Source of the DNA: Tepidaquicella sp964564635
Lineage (GTDB): Bacteria > Bacteroidota > Ignavibacteria > Tepidaquicellales > Tepidaquicellaceae
Reading direction: 5' to 3'
Length of the DNA: 64,000 nucleotides
NCBI GenBank assembly: GCA_964564635.1
Contig: CAZMAR010000001.1
Location: 310,001-374,000, forward strand
Shown: in pieces, positions 56,979 through 64,000 of the stretch
Position numbering within the stretch: position 1 is the first letter of the stretch
Layout: the number at the start of each line of letters is the position of its first letter
Made by a program: the position numbers and the translations under genes
Notes under the pieces: model-generated
Seen by the model: the letters and a program-made list of their open reading frames with translations, nothing else
What the model was told of the DNA's origin: nothing
Database searches by the model: none

Positions 56979-57050
56979 CTGGCAGAGCGGGACTCGAACC
57001 CGCAACCCTTCGGTTAACAGCCGAATGCTCCACCATTGAGCTATCTGCCA
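56979..57050 (-). tRNA. tRNA-Asn (anticodon GTT)
   Basis: Read on the minus strand the 72-base sequence folds as a cloverleaf: acceptor TGGCAGA/TCTGCCA (7 perfect pairs), D arm with AGCTCAATGGTGGAGC, anticodon stem TTCGG/CCGAA enclosing CTGTTAA (anticodon GTT at 57018-57016), and T arm GCGGG-TTCGAGT-CCCGC. The discriminator base is G, as in other bacterial tRNA-Asn. CCA is not encoded. It stands between purA and xseA on the same strand. Confidence 0.97.
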
Positions 57051-57115
57051 ATTTGTTGCAAATATATTATTATTATTCTGTAAATTCAATGATATCTTTC
57101 GTAAAGAAAATTCTT

Positions 57116-58387
57116 TTATAATTTAATAAATTGTTCACGAGAAGGACCAGTTGATATGTGAGAAATTTTAACACCCGCAAATTCTTCAATAAACCTAATA
57201 TAATTAATCAAATTTTTAGGTAAATCTTTTTTTCTTCTGCACTCTGAAATGTTGTATTTCCAACCTTTAAATTTTTTATATATAGGCTTTGCAACTTTTA
57301 ATAATTCACAATCGGTCACAAATCTATCGGTTTTCTTTCCATTAATATCATATTTTATACATACATTAATCTCTTCAAAGTTATTTAATACATCGGTTTT
57401 CGTCATTATCATAGATGTTGTACCATTAATAGCACAAGAATACTTAAGTGCAACTAAATCCAACCAACCACACCTGCGCGGTCTTCCTGTCGTAGCGCCA
57501 AATTCGTTTCCTAGTTCTAAAATCTGCTTTCCTTCATTATTTAATAGCTCAGTAACAAAAGGTCCTTCGCCAACTCTGGTTGTATATGCTTTGAAAATTC
57601 CAATTATATCCTTAATCAATGTTGGTGGGATACCGGTTCCAATACATACACCACCAGAAGTTGGATGTGATGAAGTAACATAGGGATAAGTTCCAAAATC
57701 AACATCAAGCAGGGTACCCTGAGCACCTTCAGCCAATATACTCTTACCTTTTTTAAATGAGTAATATAAATAAGACTGTGTATCAATAACTAAATCTTTT
57801 ATGATACTATAATTTTTATATACCTTCTCCAGGATATCATCAATATTGAGAGATGAAACTTCTTCATACTCATCATAAATCTTTTTTATTAAGTCAAGAT
57901 TTTTTTTCAAAATTCCACGTACTTTGTCTGGATAATTTAAATCCTGAATCTTAACACCGGTTCTTGCATACTTGTCAATATAACTGGGACCAATACCCCT
58001 TTTTGTAGTACCGATTTTTTCATCTCTACTTTCTTTAATACTGTCAATTATTTTATGGTAAGGAAATATTAAATGTGCATCCTTGCTTATAAACAATCTG
58101 TTTTTTAATGAGATACCCTCTTTTTTTAATAGATTTATTTCTTCAATTAATGCATCTAAATCAATTACCGTTCCATTTCCAATAACACAAATAACACCCT
58201 TTGTGAAAATTCCAGATGGTATTAGATGTAAAATAAATTTTCTTTTATTAAAAACAATTGTATGCCCAGCATTAGCACCACCTTGATATCGAGCAACAAT
58301 GTTGTAATTCGGACTTAATAAATCTATAATTTTTCCTTTTCCTTCATCTCCCCACTGAAGCCCAACAAGGACGGTAATTTTTGCCAT
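57116..58387 (-). CDS. purA: Adenylosuccinate synthetase
   Basis: PurA forms adenylosuccinate from IMP and aspartate with GTP, the first step from IMP to AMP. The 423 residues include the N-terminal P-loop-like VLVGLQWGDEGKGKIIDLLS with the catalytic aspartate, RYQGGANAGHTIVF with the catalytic histidine, STGPSREQFI at the C-terminus, and the signature region GTTKRGIGPSYIDKYARTGV. GTTMIMTKTDVLN-like NGTTSMIMTKTDVLNNFEEI contains the guanine-specificity NK/TKxD-type motif. Full length and intact. The gene starts 27 bases after the STAS gene. Confidence 0.97.
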   Translation of the reverse strand: MAKITVLVGLQWGDEGKGKIIDLLSPNYNIVARYQGGANAGHTIVFNKRKFILHLIPSGIFTKGVICVIGNGTVIDLDALIEEINLLKKEGISLKNRLFISKDAHLIFPYHKIIDSIKESRDEKIGTTKRGIGPSYIDKYARTGVKIQDLNYPDKVRGILKKNLDLIKKIYDEYEEVSSLNIDDILEKVYKNYSIIKDLVIDTQSYLYYSFKKGKSILAEGAQGTLLDVDFGTYPYVTSSHPTSGGVCIGTGIPPTLIKDIIGIFKAYTTRVGEGPFVTELLNNEGKQILELGNEFGATTGRPRRCGWLDLVALKYSCAINGTTSMIMTKTDVLNNFEEINVCIKYDINGKKTDRFVTDCELLKVAKPIYKKFKGWKYNISECRRKKDLPKNLINYIRFIEEFAGVKISHISTGPSREQFIKL

Positions 58388-58414
58388 AAAATATTTTTAT
58401 TAAAGTCGAAATTC

Positions 58415-58732
58415 TTATATTAAATCAAAAACTAAATTTAACTTTGTTATTTCGAGTATAGTCTTAATTTTCTTATTATAATTAGCTAACTTAAGGGTAC
58501 CACCGGCTCTATTTATAATATTCAAAACACCAATCAGAATTCCGAGAGCGGAACTATTTAATGCATTAATCTCAGAAAAATCGAAAATAAAATTCTTGTT
58601 ATTGCCTTTAATCTCAGACTCAATTTTTTCTTTTAAAATATCCTTATTAGATAAATTAAGGAGTTCAGGTTTCAAAAATAACTTCAGAAACTTTACATTA
58701 TTAAGATCTACTTTTTCAACTTTTAATTGCAT
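58415..58732 (-). CDS. STAS-domain protein (anti-sigma factor antagonist-like)
   Basis: The 105-residue protein is a single STAS domain. The loop FDFSEINALNSSALGILIGV matches the SpoIIAA phosphorylation loop (DSSGLG); the regulatory serine would be S61. It is followed by NRAGGTLKLANYNKKIKTIL and the final strand. Such proteins either bind anti-sigma kinases in partner-switching systems, or, as MlaB, bind an MlaF-type ATPase. No kinase or sigma gene is adjacent. It is 5 bases downstream of secF; the MlaF-type ATPase gene lies three genes upstream on the same strand, so the second option is possible. Confidence 0.82.
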   Translation of the reverse strand: MQLKVEKVDLNNVKFLKLFLKPELLNLSNKDILKEKIESEIKGNNKNFIFDFSEINALNSSALGILIGVLNIINRAGGTLKLANYNKKIKTILEITKLNLVFDLI

Positions 58733-58737
58733 ATAAA

Positions 58738-59685
58738 TTATTTTTTATACGCAGGTTTTAAAACCTTTTCATCAGATTTATTTGATAATTTGTGTTTCCA
58801 GTCAACAACTATAGCACTTGATACGAAAACAGATGAATATGTACCTGTAATAATTCCAACTCCAAAAGTAAAAGAAAAACTGCGTAATACTTCTCCGCCA
58901 AATATAAATAATACAAGAATAGTCATAAAAACAATACCACTTGTTATTACAGTTCGGCTAAGAGTAGCATTGACACTTCTGTTCATAACAACTTCAATAT
59001 CTTCATTCTTATATAACTTAATATTTTCTCTGATTCTATCAAAAACAATAACAGTATCATTTACAGAGAAACCAATAAGAGTCAAGAAAGCTGCAAGCAT
59101 CGTTTGTCCAAATTCTAACCCTAAAGAAGGTAAAAAAGCATGAGATAAAGCGACTGCAGCAATGGTAATGAACACATCATGAAACAATCCAATTACCGCT
59201 GCAACAGCATAAATAAATTGGAAACGAAAAGAAAGATAAACCAAAATCCCAATTAATGAAAATATAACTGCAAAAAATGCATTTGTTCTCAACTCAGAAC
59301 CAATTTTAGGTCCTACTTTATCAACTCTTAACACTTCATATTTATTATTAGGTAAAGCATTATCAATAGCCGATTTTATTTTATCTGCTATTATTTGTCC
59401 TTCCCCTTGAAGTGGTGTTCTTAGTAGAATATCTTTATCAGTACCCATAGTTTTAATTTCCATACCAGTAAAGCCTGCATTATCCATAATAGTCCTAATT
59501 TCTCCAATCTGGATTGGGTTTTCAAATTTTACCTGTAATTCAGTACCACCCTGAAAATCAATACCTACAGGAATACCAACAAGAAATAATGCAATAAATC
59601 CAGCGATAATAAAAACTATAGAAACTATATAAAAGATTTTTCTCTTACCTAAAAAATCAATATTTGTATTTTCGAATAATCTCAT
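58738..59685 (-). CDS. secF: Protein translocase subunit SecF
   Basis: SecF forms with SecD the proton-driven accessory complex of the Sec translocon. The 315-residue protein has six membrane helices in the RND half-unit pattern: the first (KIFYIVSIVFIIAGFIALFL), the periplasmic domain P1 with GIPVGIDFQGGTELQVKFEN, then a cluster containing FRFQFIYAVAAVIGLFHDVF, AAFLTLIGFSVNDTVIVFDR (charged helix D/R pair), and ATLSRTVITSGIVFMTILVL. It follows secD after 17 bases. Confidence 0.96.
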   Translation of the reverse strand: MRLFENTNIDFLGKRKIFYIVSIVFIIAGFIALFLVGIPVGIDFQGGTELQVKFENPIQIGEIRTIMDNAGFTGMEIKTMGTDKDILLRTPLQGEGQIIADKIKSAIDNALPNNKYEVLRVDKVGPKIGSELRTNAFFAVIFSLIGILVYLSFRFQFIYAVAAVIGLFHDVFITIAAVALSHAFLPSLGLEFGQTMLAAFLTLIGFSVNDTVIVFDRIRENIKLYKNEDIEVVMNRSVNATLSRTVITSGIVFMTILVLFIFGGEVLRSFSFTFGVGIITGTYSSVFVSSAIVVDWKHKLSNKSDEKVLKPAYKK

Positions 59686-59702
59686 AAAATTTTAATTAAA
59701 GA

Positions 59703-61697
59703 TTAACCAAAATTGGGTTTTATTTCCTTTTCAATAAGAATATCAAATATGAAATGAGTAATAACTATTGCTGTAAACAGGTTAGATAATAAACCAAAAA
59801 TCAAAGTTAAAGCAAATCCCTGAATAGGACCTGAACCAAATTGATAAAGAATTAAACCTGTAATTATACTTGTTATATGGGAGTCAATGATTGCAGAAAA
59901 AGCTTTTTTATATCCAATATCAATAGAAGTTTTTAACGGCTTTCCGGTTTTTAACTCTTCCCTGATTCTTTCATAAATAAGAACATTTGTGTCCACAGCC
60001 ATACCAATAGAGAGGATTAGACCTGCAATACCCGGTACAGTCAGTGTTGCTTTAAAAGAAGCCATAATACCAAAAACGAAAAGCACATTAATCATAAGAG
60101 CAACAACAGAAATTGACCCTCCCATTCTGTAATAAATAATCATAAATATTGCAACGAGAATCAATGCAGCAATAGAAGAATTTATACCTGCCCTGATTGA
60201 GTCTTCTCCAAGTGAAGGACCAATCGTTCTCTCCTCAATAATATTTAGGGGAGCAGGAAGAGAACCAGCACGTAAAACTATTTCTATTAACTTGGCTTCC
60301 TGTATGTTTGGTATTCCACTGATTTCAGACCTACCACCAGTGATTTTATTTTGTATAACAGGGGCAGAATAAACTACACCATCAAGAACAATAGCACATC
60401 TCTTACCTACATTTGCACCTGTAATTCTTGCCCATTCGTTAGCACCTTCAGTATTCATTGTCATACTGACTTTAGGCCGGTTGTCATAGGGGTCAATATC
60501 TGCTTTTACATCCTCGAGAACTTTTCCAGATAATTCAGCTTCCTTTTTAAGTGGAAATAATTCGTAAAAATCTGCTCTGTCATCTCGTTTTGCTGACCAG
60601 GCAATTAACAAATCCTGAGGTATTAACTCTTTTATATCTTCCCTTTTTAGTATTAAATCAATCTTTTCTTTATTTATAGAATTCGTGTATAATGAACCGT
60701 ATTGTTGTAGTGTCTGTAAATCAAACAATGATGAGAAAGGATATGTTCTTCTGAATTCCTCTTCGGTCATTTGTTTTGTAGTATCTTCTTCTAATGTTGT
60801 GTCAACTTTACTGGAGGTGTCTTTCGATTTTGTGGTATCCTTTTTGGTCTTAATTGTATCTTTTTTAGTCTTTACTTTTTCATCTTTAGTTTCTTTTTTC
60901 TTTGATGTATCCTTACTTCCAGCTGAAACTATTTTTGTAGAATCTACCTCTCCAGTGCTAAATAGAGCGGAATCCAAATTCAGTAGACTATCACTCCCTG
61001 TAGCAGCGAGTTTTTTATCAATATCTCTCATTACTTTAACAAACTTGTTCATATCATATAATAGATGGAATTGCAAAACTGCAGTCTGTCTTAATAATCT
61101 ACGAACTTCCTCAGCATTTCCAACTCCTGGTAATTCTACTATTATTCTTTTTCCACCCACAGTTTGTATTTGAGGTTCAGCTACTCCGTATTGGTCAACC
61201 CTATTTCTTATAGTTCTTACAGCTCCTTCAATTGCTTTATCAATTTTATCCTGTAATTCAGACTCAACCTGCGCTTCATCCTGCCTTGTATCTCCATAAT
61301 ATGAAAGTAGGGTTTTGCCCTTTTCTTTTAACTTAGCAGTAAAAATCTTTAAAATAGGCTCATCAGTGGTTTTAGATATTTCTTTTAATTCATCAAGAAT
61401 AGAAGTAAGGACTTCATCTTTTGTTTTTGGATTTGCAAGGTCTTCAAGTAATTTTACAACATCAACATCCATAACAACATACATCCCGCCTTTCAAATCC
61501 AATCCAAGTTTTAATCTCTTATTACGAGAACTCCTAATGCTCTCCAAATGAGTATTTATATAATCAAGACTATCCTTGCCCCTAAGCTCAGATAATTCTT
61601 TTGTGTAAATATAATCCTTATATGTAGGCAAGAGGAGCCAAACAGAAATAACTATCAGAAATACTGTAATTAAAATTCGTGTAAGATTCTTTTTCAC
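59703..61697 (-). CDS. secD: Protein translocase subunit SecD
   Basis: The 664-residue protein has an N-terminal helix (TRILITVFLIVISVWLLLPT), the conserved RLKLGLDLKGGMYVVMDVD, the periplasmic P1 base (RTIRNRVDQYGVAEPQIQTV, RIIVELPGV) and a C-terminal five-helix bundle with EERTIGPSLGEDSIRAGINS, MASFKATLTVPGIAGLILSI and GMAVDTNVLIYERIREELKT. A low-complexity K/T/D/S-rich insertion at about residues 261-307 separates the two halves of P1; it is unusual against E. coli SecD but insertions here are seen in the FCB group. It is the second gene of a run headed by the MlaF-type ATPase. Confidence 0.95.
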   Translation of the reverse strand: MKKNLTRILITVFLIVISVWLLLPTYKDYIYTKELSELRGKDSLDYINTHLESIRSSRNKRLKLGLDLKGGMYVVMDVDVVKLLEDLANPKTKDEVLTSILDELKEISKTTDEPILKIFTAKLKEKGKTLLSYYGDTRQDEAQVESELQDKIDKAIEGAVRTIRNRVDQYGVAEPQIQTVGGKRIIVELPGVGNAEEVRRLLRQTAVLQFHLLYDMNKFVKVMRDIDKKLAATGSDSLLNLDSALFSTGEVDSTKIVSAGSKDTSKKKETKDEKVKTKKDTIKTKKDTTKSKDTSSKVDTTLEEDTTKQMTEEEFRRTYPFSSLFDLQTLQQYGSLYTNSINKEKIDLILKREDIKELIPQDLLIAWSAKRDDRADFYELFPLKKEAELSGKVLEDVKADIDPYDNRPKVSMTMNTEGANEWARITGANVGKRCAIVLDGVVYSAPVIQNKITGGRSEISGIPNIQEAKLIEIVLRAGSLPAPLNIIEERTIGPSLGEDSIRAGINSSIAALILVAIFMIIYYRMGGSISVVALMINVLFVFGIMASFKATLTVPGIAGLILSIGMAVDTNVLIYERIREELKTGKPLKTSIDIGYKKAFSAIIDSHITSIITGLILYQFGSGPIQGFALTLIFGLLSNLFTAIVITHFIFDILIEKEIKPNFG

Positions 61698-61781
61698 CTT
61701 TTTACTCTAAATTATTAAAAAATAGAAATTTTAAATTATAATTATTTATTTCTAAAATCAATGAATTTTTATATATCTTGA

Positions 61782-62543
61782 TTAACTTTTAAATCTTTTT
61801 GAATTTCGTAGGTTGGTTCTCTCTAAAAATTCTTTTATTATTTTATCCTTAGAATTCATTAATTCTTTCGGCTCGCCATAAAAATAAATTTTTCCATCAT
61901 AAAGCATTGCAACATTATCTGCAATATTTAGAACTGTAAAAATATCATGAGTAACTACAATTGAGGTTACTTTCAATCTATCGGATAATTCTTTAATAAA
62001 TTCGTCAATATTATTGCTCATTATGGGGTCAAGTCCTGTTGTAGGCTCATCATATAAAATAATTTCAGGATTAGTTGCAAGCGAGCGAGCCAGGGCAACT
62101 CTTTTTTTCATACCACCTGATAAATCTGCAGGCATTAGATTTTGAATTCCAGGCAAACCGACTATTTCAAGTTTCTCTGCTACTATTTTCTTTATCTCTT
62201 TATTTGACATATTTGTATTTTCACGAAGTGCGAGTCCAATATTTTCCTCTACAGTCATTGAGTCAAATAAAGCTGATCCCTGAAACTGAAAACCGAATTT
62301 ACTCCTGATTTTATATAATTCTTTTTTGTTCATTTTCACAATATCCTGCCCTTCAATAAAAATTGAACCCTCGTCCGGCATTATCAATCCAATTATCAAT
62401 TTTAATAATACTGATTTACCACAACCGCTACTGCCAATTATAACAAGAGTATCTCCTTTATTTATAGTAAGATTTACACCTTTTAATACTTCTTTATCTC
62501 CAAATCTTTTTTTGAGATTTTCAATTTCTATAATTTTCTCCAT
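61782..62543 (-). CDS. ABC transporter ATP-binding protein, MlaF-like
   Basis: The 253-residue ATPase has Walker A VIIGSSGCGKSVLLKLIIGL, the Q-loop FQFQGSALFDSMTVEENIGL, the signature LSGGMKKRVALARSLA, Walker B EIILYDEPTTGLDPIMSNNI and the H-loop IVVTHDIFTVLNIADNVAML. GSSGCGKSVLLK, GSALFDSMTV and GGMKKRVALAR are typical of MlaF, which powers phospholipid transport between the membranes. The usual permease MlaE and the MCE protein MlaD are not adjacent: the upstream neighbour murI is divergent and secD is downstream. The ATPase therefore works with a permease encoded elsewhere, if the assignment is right. Confidence 0.85.
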   Translation of the reverse strand: MEKIIEIENLKKRFGDKEVLKGVNLTINKGDTLVIIGSSGCGKSVLLKLIIGLIMPDEGSIFIEGQDIVKMNKKELYKIRSKFGFQFQGSALFDSMTVEENIGLALRENTNMSNKEIKKIVAEKLEIVGLPGIQNLMPADLSGGMKKRVALARSLATNPEIILYDEPTTGLDPIMSNNIDEFIKELSDRLKVTSIVVTHDIFTVLNIADNVAMLYDGKIYFYGEPKELMNSKDKIIKEFLERTNLRNSKRFKS

Positions 62544-62639
62544 ATATCAAATTAACTCAAATAATATTTATAATAAATTCAATATTACAATATCTTTTCT
62601 GTGTTTTTAAAGAAATTTAAATAAATTATTTTGTAAAAT

Positions 62640-63461
62640 ATGGAAAATATAAATAAACATCAAAAAAATCTACCGATTGGAATCTTTGATTCAGGTATTG
62701 GTGGTCTAACAGTAGCAAAATCAATCTTCAATCAGTTACCTAATGAAAAAGTTATTTATCTGGGAGACACAGCAAGATTACCTTATGGAACAAAATCTAA
62801 GGAGACTGTAATTCTGTATTCCATAGAATGTTTAAAATTTCTCTTGAAAAAAAATGTAAAATTAATTGTTGTTGCCTGCAATACTGCATCTTCGGTTGCA
62901 GTACCCTTTTTAAGAAAAATTACAAAAATTCCTATATTGGGAGTAATATCCCCTGGAGCAAAAGCAGCAGTAGAAAAGACAAAGAATAACAAAATAGGTG
63001 TAATAGGTACTGTTAGGACAATAATGAGTAAATCTTATATAAAGGAAATAAGAAAATTTGACAAAAATGTAAAAATTTTCAGTCAGCCTTGCAGTCTTTT
63101 TGTTCAACTTGCGGAAGATGGCTGGACTGATAATAAAATAGCATATTTAACAGCAGAAACCTATTTGAAAGAATTAAAAACAGAAAAGATTGATACTCTT
63201 ATACTTGGTTGCACTCACTATCCAGTTCTTAAAAACACCATTAGTAAGGTAATGGGTAGAAAAGTAATTTTGATTGATTCAGGAGAAGAAACAGCCAAGG
63301 AAGTAAAATCCATTCTTGAGAAATACAATCTTCTTAGTACCAGAAAGTCAAAGGGACAGCATAAATTTTATGTAACAGATTTTCCAAGTAATTTTAAAAC
63401 AATAAGTGAACGATTTTTAGGTAAAAAAATAACCAAAGTAGAAAAAATAAAATTACAATGA
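62640..63461 (+). CDS. murI: Glutamate racemase
   Basis: MurI makes D-glutamate for peptidoglycan. The 273-residue protein has PIGIFDSGIGGLTVAKSIF, the segment YLGDTARLPYGTKSKETVIL, the first catalytic cysteine in IVVACNTASSVAVP and the second in DTLILGCTHYPVLKNTISKV. Length is normal. The start at 62640 agrees with the family N-terminus. The stop overlaps the pyrE start (ATGA), and the gene is divergent from the MlaF-type ATPase. Confidence 0.96.
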   Translation: MENINKHQKNLPIGIFDSGIGGLTVAKSIFNQLPNEKVIYLGDTARLPYGTKSKETVILYSIECLKFLLKKNVKLIVVACNTASSVAVPFLRKITKIPILGVISPGAKAAVEKTKNNKIGVIGTVRTIMSKSYIKEIRKFDKNVKIFSQPCSLFVQLAEDGWTDNKIAYLTAETYLKELKTEKIDTLILGCTHYPVLKNTISKVMGRKVILIDSGEETAKEVKSILEKYNLLSTRKSKGQHKFYVTDFPSNFKTISERFLGKKITKVEKIKLQ

Positions 63462-64000
63462 ATCAGGAAGAAGTTTTAAAAATTTTTTCTGAAACAGGTG
63501 CTTTTTTAGAAGGGCATTTCATCTTAACATCTGGATACCATAGCCCTCATTATTTTCAATGTGCAAAAGTACTTCAGTATCCTCGCTACAATACACTTTT
63601 TGCAAATGAAATAGCAAAACATTTTATTAATTTTAATATCAATCTTGTAATATCTCCTGCTATCGGTGGAATAGTATTGGGAACCGAAGTTGGAAGGATT
63701 TTAAATGTGAGGACGATATTTACAGAAAGAGAAAATGGAATAATGAAATTACGCAGAGGATTTACTATCTCCGAGAGTGATAATATTCTTATATGCGAAG
63801 ATGTTGTTACTACCGGGAAAAGCGTTTTTGAAGTAATTGAAATAGTAAAAGAAAATAAGGGAAATTTAAAGGGGGTCGGTTATATAATTGATAGAAGTAA
63901 TGGGAAAGTGAATTTTAACACAGAACAATATTGTCTTGCCAAATTAGATGTAATTAAATTTTCTCCTGATGAGGTTCCTGAATGGTTAGCAAAAATTCCC
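63458..64000 (+). CDS. pyrE: Orotate phosphoribosyltransferase, C-terminus cut by window edge
   Basis: PyrE joins orotate to PRPP in pyrimidine synthesis. From the ATG at 63458 (MNQEEVLKIFSETGAFLEGH) 181 codons are open to the window end, close to the usual 190-210 of the family. Motifs are HFILTSGYHSPHYFQCAKVL, VISPAIGGIVLGTEVGRIL, TIFTERENGIMKLRRGFTI and the PRPP-binding LICEDVVTTGKSVFEVIEIV. It overlaps murI by four bases. Confidence 0.95.
   Translation, partial: MNQEEVLKIFSETGAFLEGHFILTSGYHSPHYFQCAKVLQYPRYNTLFANEIAKHFINFNINLVISPAIGGIVLGTEVGRILNVRTIFTERENGIMKLRRGFTISESDNILICEDVVTTGKSVFEVIEIVKENKGNLKGVGYIIDRSNGKVNFNTEQYCLAKLDVIKFSPDEVPEWLAKIP

Noticed and set aside
57249..57683. Open frame of 144 codons antisense to purA
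   Set aside because: It is internal to purA, which is complete and conserved; nothing in the translation looks like a protein family.
60685..61173. Open frame of 162 codons antisense to secD
   Set aside because: It mirrors the K/T/D-rich insertion of secD as a run of V, S and F, which is a composition effect on the opposite strand.
1..64000. CRISPR array, insertion sequence, prophage, toxin-antitoxin or restriction-modification genes
   Set aside because: No regular direct repeats with spacers, transposase or integrase motifs, or defence-type domains were recognised on either strand.

Overview
The window is AT-rich (about 30% GC by eye) and densely coded. It looks like the chromosome of a Gram-negative member of the Ignavibacteria/Chlorobi side of the FCB (Bacteroidota-related) group. 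Support comes from SprA, the very large outer-membrane translocon of the type IX secretion system (T9SS); from three secreted proteins, plus one remnant, that end in T9SS sorting domains containing the NYPNPFN motif typical of that side of the phylum; from lipid A genes (lpxA, lpxB, lpxK and an LpxL-type acyltransferase); and from several perfect matches to the Bacteroidota -7 promoter box TAnnTTTG. No phage, insertion sequence, CRISPR array or rRNA was seen.

Layout. 1-3.2 kb: a glycosyltransferase 9 gene cut by the window edge, then cdd, tdk and a BMP/PnrA-type lipoprotein (a nucleoside salvage group). 3.2-13.2 kb: sprA, divergent from a large metallopeptidase/TolB-propeller/beta-barrel protein. 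13.4-18.9 kb: two YCF48-repeat T9SS cargo proteins, an 805-residue secreted protein of unknown function and a decayed paralogous fragment of it. 19-21 kb: lpxA and a GNAT-like gene. 21.2-23 kb: a PQQ-propeller/PKD T9SS cargo protein. 23.1-31.3 kb (minus strand): TPM protein, GTP-type PEP carboxykinase, AI-2E-type permease, queC, acyl-CoA hydrolase/transferase, a T9SS-cargo remnant, fumC and queF. 31.7-33.8 kb: a subtilisin-like lipoprotein. 34.3-47.7 kb (plus strand): phytoene/squalene synthase, a GH2-like membrane protein with altered catalytic residues, smc, a HAD phosphatase, an ICMT-like methyltransferase, lpxB, lpxK, a DUF4292-like protein, an EnvC-like protein and a GT2 glycosyltransferase; from the GH2-like gene onward they are packed with tiny gaps or overlaps. 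47.8-50.3 kb: TPR protein, ribD, ribE. 50.3-62.5 kb (minus strand): GT9, LpxL-type acyltransferase, miaB, dxs, xseB, xseA, tRNA-Asn, purA, a STAS protein, secF, secD and an MlaF-type ATPase. 62.6-64 kb: murI and pyrE (cut by the window edge).

Most genes are housekeeping or envelope genes: lipid A synthesis, protein export (SecDF and the T9SS), cell-wall remodelling (EnvC-like, murI), isoprenoid supply (dxs feeding the phytoene/squalene synthase), tRNA modification (queC, queF, miaB), riboflavin, purine and pyrimidine metabolism. I saw no clear undescribed defence or mobile system. The most unusual items are the GH2-like pseudoenzyme fused to a multi-helix membrane domain, the peptidase-propeller-barrel protein beside sprA, the unassigned 805-residue secreted protein with its decayed copy, and the two degraded secreted-protein genes.
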